45,895 nucleotides of DNA from a virus: positions 1 through 45,895 of IMG/VR virus record IMGVR_UViG_3300046675_000257; one strand, written 5' to 3'. The notes beneath the pieces are model-generated. The model saw only the letters and a program-made list of their open reading frames with translations. It was not told the origin of the DNA and made no database searches. Numbering within the stretch: position 1 is the first letter of the stretch; each line of letters begins with the position of its first letter. Both the position numbers and the translations under genes were made by a program. Below, piece after piece: positions 22,998-28,847 of the stretch.

Positions 22998-23193
22998 TCA
23001 GGTGAAGGACGCTCTAATGTCGGTAATCACTGACGTTTCTGCCTCTGCGGCAGCAAAAGCGAGCGCCGGGCGCACGCTGATGGAGTTCTTCGGCGACGAC
23101 AGCATCGACGGTAGAAGCGGGCGCAGATCGACAGAGCTGACCGCTGACGAGCTGGACGATGAGATCGCACGCTTGACGCCCCGGAAGAATTGA
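22936..23193 (+). CDS. Small hypothetical protein, terminase-small-like composition
   Basis: The 85-residue product overlaps the preceding gene by 62 bases in another frame. It reads LRDQVKDALMSVITDVSASA, then AAKASAGRTLMEFFGDD and ELTADELDDEIARLTPRK. Pairing an HGG protein with such an Ala-rich, D/E-ending helical protein is common near small terminases, but there is no HTH, and the large terminase is 14 kb away. I treat it as hypothetical. Confidence 0.62.
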   Translation: MPKKPGREEKSNVESKSSLRDQVKDALMSVITDVSASAAAKASAGRTLMEFFGDDSIDGRSGRRSTELTADELDDEIARLTPRKN

Positions 23194-23207
23194 CCGCTTG
23201 TAGGGGC

Positions 23208-23282
23208 GCCGCTGGCCGCTCAACGGTTTTGTCCACACCCAAACCGCGTTGCAGCCCCCTCTGCCTTCGGTCGGCCAGCGGC
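23208..23282. repeat. 11-bp perfect inverted repeat with 53-base loop
   Basis: GCCGCTGGCCG (23208-23218) and CGGCCAGCGGC (23272-23282) are exact inverted copies. The loop contains the DnaA-box variant TTGTCCACA. The structure lies 15 bases after the stop of the upstream gene. Confidence 0.6.
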
Positions 23283-23415
23283 ACATGGCTTCCTATCGAA
23301 GAGCCATCTCAGCACGATAACCCATTGATATACCTGGCGGTTAGCTCGAGTCGTGTGAGGTCGTGGATGTTTTGGTGGACATGGGCGTCGCCCCTGGGAT
23401 GACCAGGCTGACGCT

Positions 23416-23432
23416 GCGGCAGGCCCTGCCGC
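23416..23432 (+). other. Hairpin GCGGCAG-GCC-CTGCCGC
   Basis: A 7-bp GC-rich stem with a three-base loop. No U-tract follows, so it is not a classic intrinsic terminator. Confidence 0.45.
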
Positions 23433-23581
23433 CCGACCCGCTTCCCGCCCCCTGGCGCCCCCCAAACCGCGCCATGCGTGGGGACACAACCCACCCCGCC
23501 AAATTTTTTCAACACCTGATTTGACTCTGGTGCTGGCTGGAGTCAGCCTTGATGCAGGGGCCTGCAACATGAGGGTGTGAC

Positions 23582-24058
23582 ATGTACAGATCGAAGACGA
23601 AGCGGAAGAGTGGTCCGCGCACGTACAAGGGGTTACCGGTGAAAGATGCGAAGCGTCCGTACCACTGGGTGATCAGTCAGGACGACTGCAACAAGGGCAA
23701 GCCGAACGAGCCGGGCAAGTGTGCGGCGGCGGTATCGTTGCGGCGGACGCATCCAGATCATCCGAAGGAAGTGCTGGTGCATCGGGCGGTGACGTTTCTG
23801 ATTTTCGAGGATCATGCGGTGAGGTACACGACACCGCATGCGCTGCGGGATCAGCAGTTGCGGTACGACGGGCCGAACAACAAGTTCGATCCGGGTGTGT
23901 ACACGCTACTTCCGCCGTCGCCGTCGCTGATCAAGGCCAGAGGTGCGCAGCATTCACCGCCTGACCGCAAGCATGGTGATCCGGCATCACCGAAGCGGCG
24001 GAAGGCGGCGAGGCGGCACATTGGGCGTGCCGAGTTTCATTTCAGTGGCGCGGTGTGA
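23582..24058 (+). CDS. Basic hypothetical protein
   Basis: The 158-residue product starts after GAGGGTGTG. It is basic and rich in Lys/Arg/Pro/His, with a possible compact core (RPYHWVISQDDCNKGKPNE, then VLVHRAVTFLIFEDHAVRYT) and a Lys/Arg-rich tail (SPKRRKAARRHIGRAEF). It may bind nucleic acid. No family is recognised. It is the first of two plus-strand genes that face a long minus-strand operon. Confidence 0.6.
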   Translation: MYRSKTKRKSGPRTYKGLPVKDAKRPYHWVISQDDCNKGKPNEPGKCAAAVSLRRTHPDHPKEVLVHRAVTFLIFEDHAVRYTTPHALRDQQLRYDGPNNKFDPGVYTLLPPSPSLIKARGAQHSPPDRKHGDPASPKRRKAARRHIGRAEFHFSGAV

Positions 24059-24264
24059 TTGAGATCCTTGCCCAGATCGAGAGCGAAGGCCCGCCGAAAT
24101 TCACGGCGGGTCTGGTGTTGCAGGATGACGTTGTGGTCGAGGCGGCGCCGATCATTCGTTTCATGATGACGAAGCACTACACGCGCGCCGAGGTCAGGGC
24201 TTACTGCCGTCACCGGGGCTGGAAGATTTGTGTGGTACACCGGCTCGAGCGAGCCCCTCCTTGA
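24055..24264 (+). CDS. Small hypothetical protein, tail-to-tail overlap with the minus operon
   Basis: The 69-residue product starts at a GTG overlapping the previous stop (GTGA). It has an alpha/beta look (AGLVLQDDVVVEAAPIIRFM, then YTRAEVRAYCRHRGWKICVV). Its last 71 bases overlap, on the opposite strand, the end of the gene at 24194-24541. Function unknown. Confidence 0.58.
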   Translation: MIEILAQIESEGPPKFTAGLVLQDDVVVEAAPIIRFMMTKHYTRAEVRAYCRHRGWKICVVHRLERAPP

Positions 24265-24541
24265 ACTGCTCGATGAAGGTTTGCAGCTCCTGATCGATCA
24301 GGCTCATGCGATTGAGGTCGGCCTCCGTCGGCTCCTTGTCCTCAGTCATGATGGCGTTGATCGATCCGAACAGGTGTTGCGCGCCAGCGAAGAATGCGAG
24401 GCGCATGTCCTCCAGCTGCTGAGCTGGAGCACCGGGGCGAATGACGGCCTTGCGAAACATCACCCATCCGGCTGCGATGAGTTTGCCTTCGTCCACGAGT
24501 CGGCGGGCGAGTTTGTCGAGAAAATCGCGATCAGCCATCAT
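24194..24541 (-). CDS. Helical hypothetical protein, last gene of the minus operon
   Basis: The 115-residue product starts at an ATG overlapping the upstream stop (ATGA); a second ATG lies one codon in. It is helical throughout (FLDKLARRLVDEGKLIAAGW; EDMRLAFFAGAQHLFGSI; NRMSLIDQELQTFIEQFKEG) and resembles small conserved proteins in alphaproteobacterial prophages. Function unknown. Its 3' end overlaps a convergent gene by 71 bases. Confidence 0.7.
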   Translation of the reverse strand: MMADRDFLDKLARRLVDEGKLIAAGWVMFRKAVIRPGAPAQQLEDMRLAFFAGAQHLFGSINAIMTEDKEPTEADLNRMSLIDQELQTFIEQFKEGLARAGVPHKSSSPGDGSKP

Positions 24542-24981
24542 CAGTGTTTCCTTTTGCGCAGGCCCAAGCGTTCTTCGATTGCGGCAGCGACGGGGTTGTT
24601 GGAGGCATCGCGGATGTCGGCGCGCGACAGGCCAGCGTGTTCGTAATCGCGGCACAGCTCGAGCACCTCGATGGCGAGTTGAGAGGCGAGCCTGGTGTTC
24701 TCGACGAGCGCCGCCTGTTCGATGGCGAGCAATTTGGGGTTCAGCTCCGCGATAAACTGTTGCTTCAGGCTAAGGGGGCCATCGTGGGGGTTCTTCTTTC
24801 TGAACGCTGCGATCCGTTCGTGCCAGTCGGGTGGTGGTGGCACACCGAGTGTTGTCGGCCCGCGTTCGCAGCCGACGCAGATGGGCCGGTCGCCGAGGCC
24901 GACGGCAAAGCACATATCACCGTCCTTCAGTACGCACGGTGTCATGTCGGATTTGGCGTAAGGGCATTTGTCCAGCGTCAT
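24541..24981 (-). CDS. Cys-rich N-terminal hypothetical protein
   Basis: The 146-residue product carries two Cys clusters near the N-terminus (DKCPYAKSDMTPCVLKDGDM followed by CFAVG, then ICVGCERGP), compatible with a zinc site. A helical C-terminal half follows (LLAIEQAALVENTRLASQLA), ending in a basic RLGLRKRKH. Start ATG overlaps the upstream stop (ATGA). No family is recognised. Confidence 0.68.
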   Translation of the reverse strand: MTLDKCPYAKSDMTPCVLKDGDMCFAVGLGDRPICVGCERGPTTLGVPPPPDWHERIAAFRKKNPHDGPLSLKQQFIAELNPKLLAIEQAALVENTRLASQLAIEVLELCRDYEHAGLSRADIRDASNNPVAAAIEERLGLRKRKH

Positions 24982-25382
24982 TGTTCGCTCCTGATAGTGC
25001 CGCCGGGCACTTTGGTCTTGATGTCGTCGAGCATGGCGCGGACCTCGTCGCACATCGCCGCGTGACCGGCTTCGGCGTCCTTCCACGAACTGTAGCGCCA
25101 GGTCTCGCCGATGGAGGGATGGGTCTCGCGCCCGAACGCCAGCGTGCCGTCGGTCGGCCCGAAGCACATCGTCTCGAACAGCACGGGATCGCCACGCCCA
25201 AGAAAATTGTGATCGAGCCCGAGGAACACGGTCGACACCCACACCCCCAACGCCTCGTCGATCACCGTCCTGGCGACGCGGCGCCGATCACCATCGTTGA
25301 ACCACCGCGCCCACGTCATCAGGTCGACGGCGAACGGCACGCGGTCCACGAGGATGTAGTAGCGCGGGAAGCGGTCGGTCAT
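24978..25382 (-). CDS. Conserved-type prophage hypothetical protein
   Basis: The 134-residue product has a distinctive pattern shared with many temperate-phage proteins: DLMTWARWFNDGDRRRVART, then VWVSTVFLGLDHNFLGRGDP and LFETMCFGP, then RYSSWKDAEAGHAAM. I recognise the pattern from phage annotation but know of no biochemical role. Overlaps are four bases at the downstream end and one base at the upstream end. Confidence 0.74.
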   Translation of the reverse strand: MTDRFPRYYILVDRVPFAVDLMTWARWFNDGDRRRVARTVIDEALGVWVSTVFLGLDHNFLGRGDPVLFETMCFGPTDGTLAFGRETHPSIGETWRYSSWKDAEAGHAAMCDEVRAMLDDIKTKVPGGTIRSEQ

Positions 25383-25642
25383 CACCGCTCCCACCCCGGC
25401 GAGTTCGTCCATGTGCCGCCGCCTGCGCTCTCGCGGTCGACCGGTTGCGCCAGCACCACGCTCCCTGGCGGGCCGACCGGCGACAGCACGATGACGAAGC
25501 GGGCGCGGCACGGGATCGCGGCGCACTCGACCGACAGGCCGGATCCGCCGCGTGGTCCGAGCACAAAGCCCCGGTGGGCGCAGTCGGGGCAATGGCCTGC
25601 GGTCAGCAGTGCGAGGCCCGCGTCGTCGATCAACTCGCTCAT
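25382..25642 (-). CDS. Small hypothetical protein with CPDC zinc-like motif
   Basis: The 86-residue product contains AGHCPDCAHRGFVLGPRGGS then VECAAIPCRARFVIVLSP. The CxxC plus a second Cys pair suggests a zinc ribbon. The start ATG overlaps the upstream stop (ATGA). Function unknown. Confidence 0.68.
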   Translation of the reverse strand: MSELIDDAGLALLTAGHCPDCAHRGFVLGPRGGSGLSVECAAIPCRARFVIVLSPVGPPGSVVLAQPVDRESAGGGTWTNSPGWER

Positions 25643-25881
25643 TGTTGTTGCTTCCTTCGCCACGCCAGAAAGTCCTCGACCATGCGCGAGGTGGTGTGCA
25701 CGGTGTTGTTGTTCATCAGGTGGGCGGCACATTTCAGGCAGCGCCGCTTGCCCTTCGGCGCGTGCGGTCGGTGCTGCACGGCCCAGCCGCACGCATCGCA
25801 TGTGCTGATGACGTTGTCGGGCAGCAGCAGCGGGTCGGTGATGCGCGCACACACCACGATGATCTGGTCTTTCTTGCTCAT
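25639..25881 (-). CDS. Small zinc-ribbon protein
   Basis: The 80-residue product has CDACGWAVQHRPHAPKGKRR then CLKCAAHL, a CxxC-x16-CxxC spacing typical of zinc ribbons, and a basic helical C-terminus (RMVEDFLAWRRKQQQ). I chose the ATG at 25881 because it overlaps the upstream stop (ATGA); a GTG at 25893 is possible. It may bind DNA or RNA. Confidence 0.7.
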   Translation of the reverse strand: MSKKDQIIVVCARITDPLLLPDNVISTCDACGWAVQHRPHAPKGKRRCLKCAAHLMNNNTVHTTSRMVEDFLAWRRKQQQ

Positions 25882-25970
25882 CGCGCTAACCACAGCACGA
25901 TGATCATGCCCATCAGGTTGAGGAGCACGAGCACGACGGAGATCTTCAGCATTGCGTCGGGCGACAGCAT
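25878..25970 (-). CDS. 30-residue single-span membrane peptide
   Basis: The tiny product is mostly one transmembrane helix (ISVVLVLLNLMGMIIVLWLA). It fits exactly between neighbours: its ATG shares one base with the upstream stop (TGATG), and its stop overlaps the next ATG (ATGA), so it is probably translated. Without this gene the operon would have an unexplained gap of about 90 bases. Role unknown. Confidence 0.62.
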   Translation of the reverse strand: MLSPDAMLKISVVLVLLNLMGMIIVLWLAR

Positions 25971-26176
25971 CACAGCTTCCTGATCGTCTGGCGGTACGCG
26001 AACGGCGGGTCGACGTTGAGCACGTTCTCCATCTCGTCGACGGTCGCCGTCGGCGCGTCGATGGAAATCCGAAACATGCATTCGCCGGAATGCGCGATGT
26101 CGAACGCGCGCACGAGCTGGATAAACTCTTTGGCGGTGTCGTTGTCGCCGATGTGGCCGATGGCGGTGACTTTCAT
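25970..26176 (-). CDS. Small alpha/beta hypothetical protein
   Basis: The 68-residue product reads KVTAIGHIGDNDTAKEFIQL, then HSGECMFRISIDAPTATVDE, like a small ferredoxin-like fold. The start overlaps the upstream stop (ATGA). No function is assigned. Confidence 0.66.
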   Translation of the reverse strand: MKVTAIGHIGDNDTAKEFIQLVRAFDIAHSGECMFRISIDAPTATVDEMENVLNVDPPFAYRQTIRKL

Positions 26177-26433
26177 TTTGGCTCCTTTGCGATCCAGCCC
26201 TTGAAGTTCAGCGGATAGGTGACGCCGACGTGGCGTTGCCATTCGAACACGGTGTTGTCGCCGCCGTCGGTAATGATGATGCGGCGGACACTGGAGGTCG
26301 GGCGACAGGCCTGCCGCGCGCATTTCGACGCGATCTCGACCGCCTCGCGCGCACCGATGAAACGTGCGACGGGGTGCGAGGTGTCGTCGTAGAAAAATTC
26401 GTAGACCGAAAATTCGAGGCGGTCGTCAGCCAT
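26173..26433 (-). CDS. Small hypothetical protein
   Basis: The 86-residue product has strand-rich ends (LEFSVYEFFYDDTSHPVARF; RRIIITDGGDNTVFEWQRHV) around a helix with two Cys (ASKCARQACRP). It overlaps the upstream gene by eight bases. No family is recognised. Confidence 0.66.
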   Translation of the reverse strand: MADDRLEFSVYEFFYDDTSHPVARFIGAREAVEIASKCARQACRPTSSVRRIIITDGGDNTVFEWQRHVGVTYPLNFKGWIAKEPK

Positions 26434-26725
26434 TGGGCCGCCTCCGCTTGCGTGGCTTCACGACAACACGATCTCCAGGCCGGAACACGAGTGGCTGCTG
26501 GCCCCACAGCTGTGGCGGTGCACGGTAGCCGCGCCGCGCCAGCTCGTCGGTCATCGCCTTGAAAAACTTGCTGGGAAACCGACCGCGCCTGGTGCGCCAG
26601 TTCCACATTGCACTCGGACGCTTGTGGGTCATCCGGCTGAGATTGGTCGGCCCGCCGAATGCATCGAGCACCTCGTCGAAGGTGGACAGCTTCTCGAGCC
26701 GCGTGTCGTGCGTGTCGTCGCTCAT
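26426..26725 (-). CDS. HTH-like protein, paralogue of the 14580-14825 product
   Basis: The 99-residue product contains FDEVLDAFGGPTNLSRMTHK, then PSAMWNWRTRRGRFPSKFFK and AMTDELARRGYRAPPQ. These align with FDEV, GGPSAVGRLT, SAVCGWRR, RFPPKY and GFYAPLDL of the protein at 14580-14825. A basic tail (VVKPRKRRRPNG) is extra. A Cro/YdaS-like DNA-binding role is likely. Its position mid-operon contrasts with the promoter-proximal place of its paralogue. Confidence 0.68.
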   Translation of the reverse strand: MSDDTHDTRLEKLSTFDEVLDAFGGPTNLSRMTHKRPSAMWNWRTRRGRFPSKFFKAMTDELARRGYRAPPQLWGQQPLVFRPGDRVVVKPRKRRRPNG

Positions 26726-26946
26726 TGCACCACGCTGACCCTGACGCGCTTGCGCTCGTCGTTTTCGATGGCTTCAATAACGATTTCACGACCGACTGGA
26801 GCGCCGGACAGGATGGCGCGGATCAGCTTGGAGTCGTCCTTGCTGACGGCGAGGATGTCGCCCGACCCCAACCAGTAGAGCGCCGCATCCTTCGGCAAGG
26901 GCGGCTGCAGCGGCGTCACCACCACCGAATTGGGATTGTCGCTCAT
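26722..26946 (-). CDS. Small hypothetical protein
   Basis: The 74-residue product (ALYWLGSGDILAVSKDDSKL, then RAILSGAPVGREIVIEAIEN) has alternating strands with an acidic middle. The start ATG overlaps the upstream stop (ATGA). No family is recognised. Confidence 0.64.
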   Translation of the reverse strand: MSDNPNSVVVTPLQPPLPKDAALYWLGSGDILAVSKDDSKLIRAILSGAPVGREIVIEAIENDERKRVRVSVVQ

Positions 26947-27134
26947 GACATCCACACCTCCGCCTGACCTCGCCGGATTACCTCAGCCAGCAGCTGCAGC
27001 GCCGCCATCTCAACGTCGAGTGTGCGCGCGAAGCGGTGGTCGCGGCTTTTCCATTTGGCGCGGATTTTCTCGATCCCCGCAATTCTTGCCTCGACCTCAG
27101 CGATGGTAATCGGCGGTGTGATCTCGATCTTCAC
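26943..27134 (-). CDS. Small helical hypothetical protein
   Basis: The 63-residue product starts at a GTG overlapping the upstream stop (GTGA), in preference to a GTG two codons earlier. It is a predicted helical hairpin (TIAEVEARIAGIEKIRAKWK, then RTLDVEMAALQLLAEVIRRG). Function unknown. Confidence 0.64.
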   Translation of the reverse strand: MKIEITPPITIAEVEARIAGIEKIRAKWKSRDHRFARTLDVEMAALQLLAEVIRRGQAEVWMS

Positions 27135-27448
27135 AGCCACGTCTCCACGATTTGCGGTTCGTCGGTCGGATCACGCTGGATCCTGGTCAGCCCTGCGCGC
27201 ACGAAGACGCGGCGCAACAGTGCCAGCCCAAGGCGGTTGCCGGGGGCTTGAATGATCTGGTCGGTACGGTGCGGCGCGCCCCTGGCCCGTCCGACCTCGA
27301 ACCGGCGCGCGACGAAATTGTCGGGGAAGTCGAGCGGACGGCGATACACCGTCCACAGGTTCAGCACGCCGCCGCGCACGATGGCAGCGGCCTGCGCTTG
27401 CATCACCTTAAGCGCCATCTCCTCGACGGCGTTGTCGAGATCGCTCAT
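27131..27448 (-). CDS. Hypothetical protein, first gene of the coupled minus operon
   Basis: The 105-residue product opens with an acidic helix (DLDNAVEEMALKVMQAQAAA), followed by a strand- and Arg-rich half (VLNLWTVYRRPLDFPDNFVA; GLALLRRVFVRAGLTRIQR). It begins the run of overlapping genes down to 24194. Its promoter should lie in the 27449-27521 gap or further upstream. No family is recognised. Confidence 0.64.
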   Translation of the reverse strand: MSDLDNAVEEMALKVMQAQAAAIVRGGVLNLWTVYRRPLDFPDNFVARRFEVGRARGAPHRTDQIIQAPGNRLGLALLRRVFVRAGLTRIQRDPTDEPQIVETWL

Positions 27449-27482
27449 CGCACATCACCGTGCTAAGGGTGAACCGCTCACG

Positions 27483-27508
27483 GACCCGCTCATGTTTCTC
27501 GGCGGGTC
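27483..27508. other. Hairpin GACCCGC/GCGGGTC
   Basis: A perfect 7-bp inverted repeat (27483-27489 with 27502-27508) in the leader of the minus operon, seven bases from the stronger hairpin at 27516-27535. Together they could attenuate the minus transcript. Confidence 0.5.
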
Positions 27509-27515
27509 AACTTAA

Positions 27516-27542
27516 CCCCGGCTACGCAGCCGGGGCTTTTTT
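27516..27542 (+). terminator. Plus-strand intrinsic terminator antisense to a minus-strand gene end
   Basis: CCCCGGCT (27516-27523), ACGC, AGCCGGGG (27528-27535), then CTTTTTT. It is a textbook terminator for rightward RNA polymerase, yet the flanking genes are on the minus strand. It overlaps the last codons (KKAPAA and stop) of the gene at 27522-27899. For the leftward transcript the same hairpin is followed only by TTAAGTTG. Confidence 0.85.
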
Positions 27543-27899
27543 GCGAACGCGCGATGTGCGTTTCTTCTGCTTCTCGGCCTGCTTGATGCGGAATGCCCTG
27601 CGCTCCTGCTTGGCCGCCTCGATCTCGGCATCGTAATCGACCTTGCCGTTCTCGATGGGGCGCAGCACGAACTCATGGTGCATCGCTGCCGCAAGCTTTT
27701 CGTAGGTGAGATGCTGGGGCCGACGGGTCTGTCCGCCGAACATGTTTTTAACCGTGGATGTCGACAATCCGGCCAGTGCCGCAAGCGAGTCCTCCTTGAT
27801 GTGCACCTTCTGATAAATGGTGCGGAAGACATCGATCTTGGGATCCTTCGAAACCTGATTATACGACCACCGCAGATTCAGAATGCCGCTGCGTGCCAT
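27522..27899 (-). CDS. XRE-family HTH regulator
   Basis: The 125-residue protein has a helix-turn-helix in the middle (DSLAALAGLSTSTVKNMFGG, then QTRRPQHLTYEKLAAAM), the Cro/C1-type pattern, and a long basic C-terminal helix (KQERRAFRIKQAEKQKKR). It ends at a plus-strand terminator and starts two bases after the stop of the gene upstream on its strand. A lysogeny or early repressor role is plausible; possible operators are the palindromes at 28671-28683, 19524-19534 and 14834-14874. Confidence 0.75.
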   Translation of the reverse strand: MARSGILNLRWSYNQVSKDPKIDVFRTIYQKVHIKEDSLAALAGLSTSTVKNMFGGQTRRPQHLTYEKLAAAMHHEFVLRPIENGKVDYDAEIEAAKQERRAFRIKQAEKQKKRTSRVRKKAPAA

Positions 27900-27901
27900 G
27901 G

Positions 27902-28609
27902 TCAGGCATCCGCAGCGACGGTGGCGATCTCGACCGGCTCAGGCGGCGCCACACCGTTGGGCTTGCGGGCCGGCGTCAGCTTCTTGATCCCCGCCTTCGC
28001 GGTCAGTTCGTAGGAGCCGGTGTCGGTGCGCCGGATCAGCTTGTCCTTCATCAGCTTGTTGATGCACGGCCCGACGCCAGTCGGCTTGCGGCCCTGCACC
28101 GAGAAGTGCTTCTTCGCCAGTTCGCTGGTGAATTTGCCGTGGTTGCGACGACCGATTGACAGCAACGCAGCTTCGGCATTGATCTCGAACTTGTGCTGCG
28201 TTGCCTGCTTGGCGATCTTGGTCTCCGTCTTCTTCTTCGGCGGCGCGATGTGCTTCACGTCGGCGCGCGAGTACTGGGCGGGGCCGAGTTTCTTCAGGAA
28301 GCCTTCGTCGACCAGAGCCGACATCGCCGGATAGGCCGCACCCTTGCTGCGACCATCCGTCTCGAAAAACTTGACCGCATCGATGGCCTTGAAGGTCGGG
28401 TTGGTCTCGGTCCACTTGCGTAAAAACTCGACGCTGTTGATGCCGTCTTTCGGCGGCGCGTTGCGTGCGAACGAGCGCACGTCGGTGATCATGTCGAATG
28501 TGATGTTGTCGAAACCCATCCGCGTCAGCGTTGCGATGGTCTCGCCCAGGTCGACGATCTCGACCTCGCAGCTGATCTTGAAACGCTCTCGTTGCGATAG
28601 CTTTGGCAT
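27902..28609 (-). CDS. Protein with two winged-helix-like segments
   Basis: The 235-residue protein starts MPKLSQRERF after an AAGGGGA site. Residues about 85-125 (FFETDGRSKGAAYPAMSALV, then DEGFLKKLGPAQYSRADVK) and about 155-210 (LLSIGRRNHGKFTSELAKKH, then INKLMKDKLIRRTDTGSYEL) each have the helix-helix-wing pattern of a winged helix. Residues 35-60 are strand-rich. It is the leftward gene at the divergent 28.6-28.8 kb control region and likely a regulator or partition-type DNA-binding protein. No family is recognised. Confidence 0.65.
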   Translation of the reverse strand: MPKLSQRERFKISCEVEIVDLGETIATLTRMGFDNITFDMITDVRSFARNAPPKDGINSVEFLRKWTETNPTFKAIDAVKFFETDGRSKGAAYPAMSALVDEGFLKKLGPAQYSRADVKHIAPPKKKTETKIAKQATQHKFEINAEAALLSIGRRNHGKFTSELAKKHFSVQGRKPTGVGPCINKLMKDKLIRRTDTGSYELTAKAGIKKLTPARKPNGVAPPEPVEIATVAADA

Positions 28610-28847
28610 TTGCTGAAATTCCCCTTGGCTTCGGTTCTGCAGTGTGGCCCCTGCCCAAAGCACCCAGCATTAAGATTATCTTAGTACCATTCCACCCGGA
28701 AAACGCGAGTCTGAAAGTTGCGCAGGAACCGTCCCGGCGGGATTTTCCTTTCCCAAAGCCTAAACCGGTGCCATAAATCCGCCGCTCGCAACGGCCCCGG
28801 CAGGCCCGGCCAAGCTTCTGGCCAATCACCGAAGCGCACTGCACAAC
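28610..28847. promoter_or_regulatory. Divergent control region before the tail fibre cassette
   Basis: This 238-base gap separates the leftward regulator genes from the rightward tail fibre cassette. It holds the palindrome 28671-28683, the 16-base segment 28646-28661 nearly identical to 17536-17551, and a TCCC/GGGA mini-hairpin before TTTTCC near 28735. No clear -35/-10 pair is visible. Confidence 0.55.
28671..28683. promoter_or_regulatory. Perfect palindrome TAAGAT-T-ATCTTA (candidate operator)
   Basis: A 13-bp perfect palindrome in a divergent promoter gap, about 60 bases from the start of the leftward regulator gene. Its AAGAT/ATCTT half-site recurs at 19524-19534 and in the 14834-14874 repeat. 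Confidence 0.55.

Larger units (their letters stand above)
23194..23581. other. 388-base non-coding region rich in inverted repeats
   Basis: No convincing gene lies here. It holds a perfect 11-bp inverted repeat (23208-23218 with 23272-23282), a DnaA-box-like TTGTCCACA at 23229-23237 inside that repeat, the hairpin 23416-23432 and a small palindrome TGCAGG-GG-CCTGCA near 23554. The right part is C-rich. It may be a promoter or RNA-coding region for the genes at 23582-24264, or a replication-related site. Confidence 0.5.

Noticed and set aside
19363-28847. tRNA genes, CRISPR arrays or a diversity-generating retroelement
   Set aside because: No cloverleaf with a T-loop-like GTTCRANNC and acceptor pairing was found by eye, there are no spaced identical repeats, and no reverse transcriptase motif (YxDD) was seen. 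A tRNA scan would be needed to exclude diverged genes.
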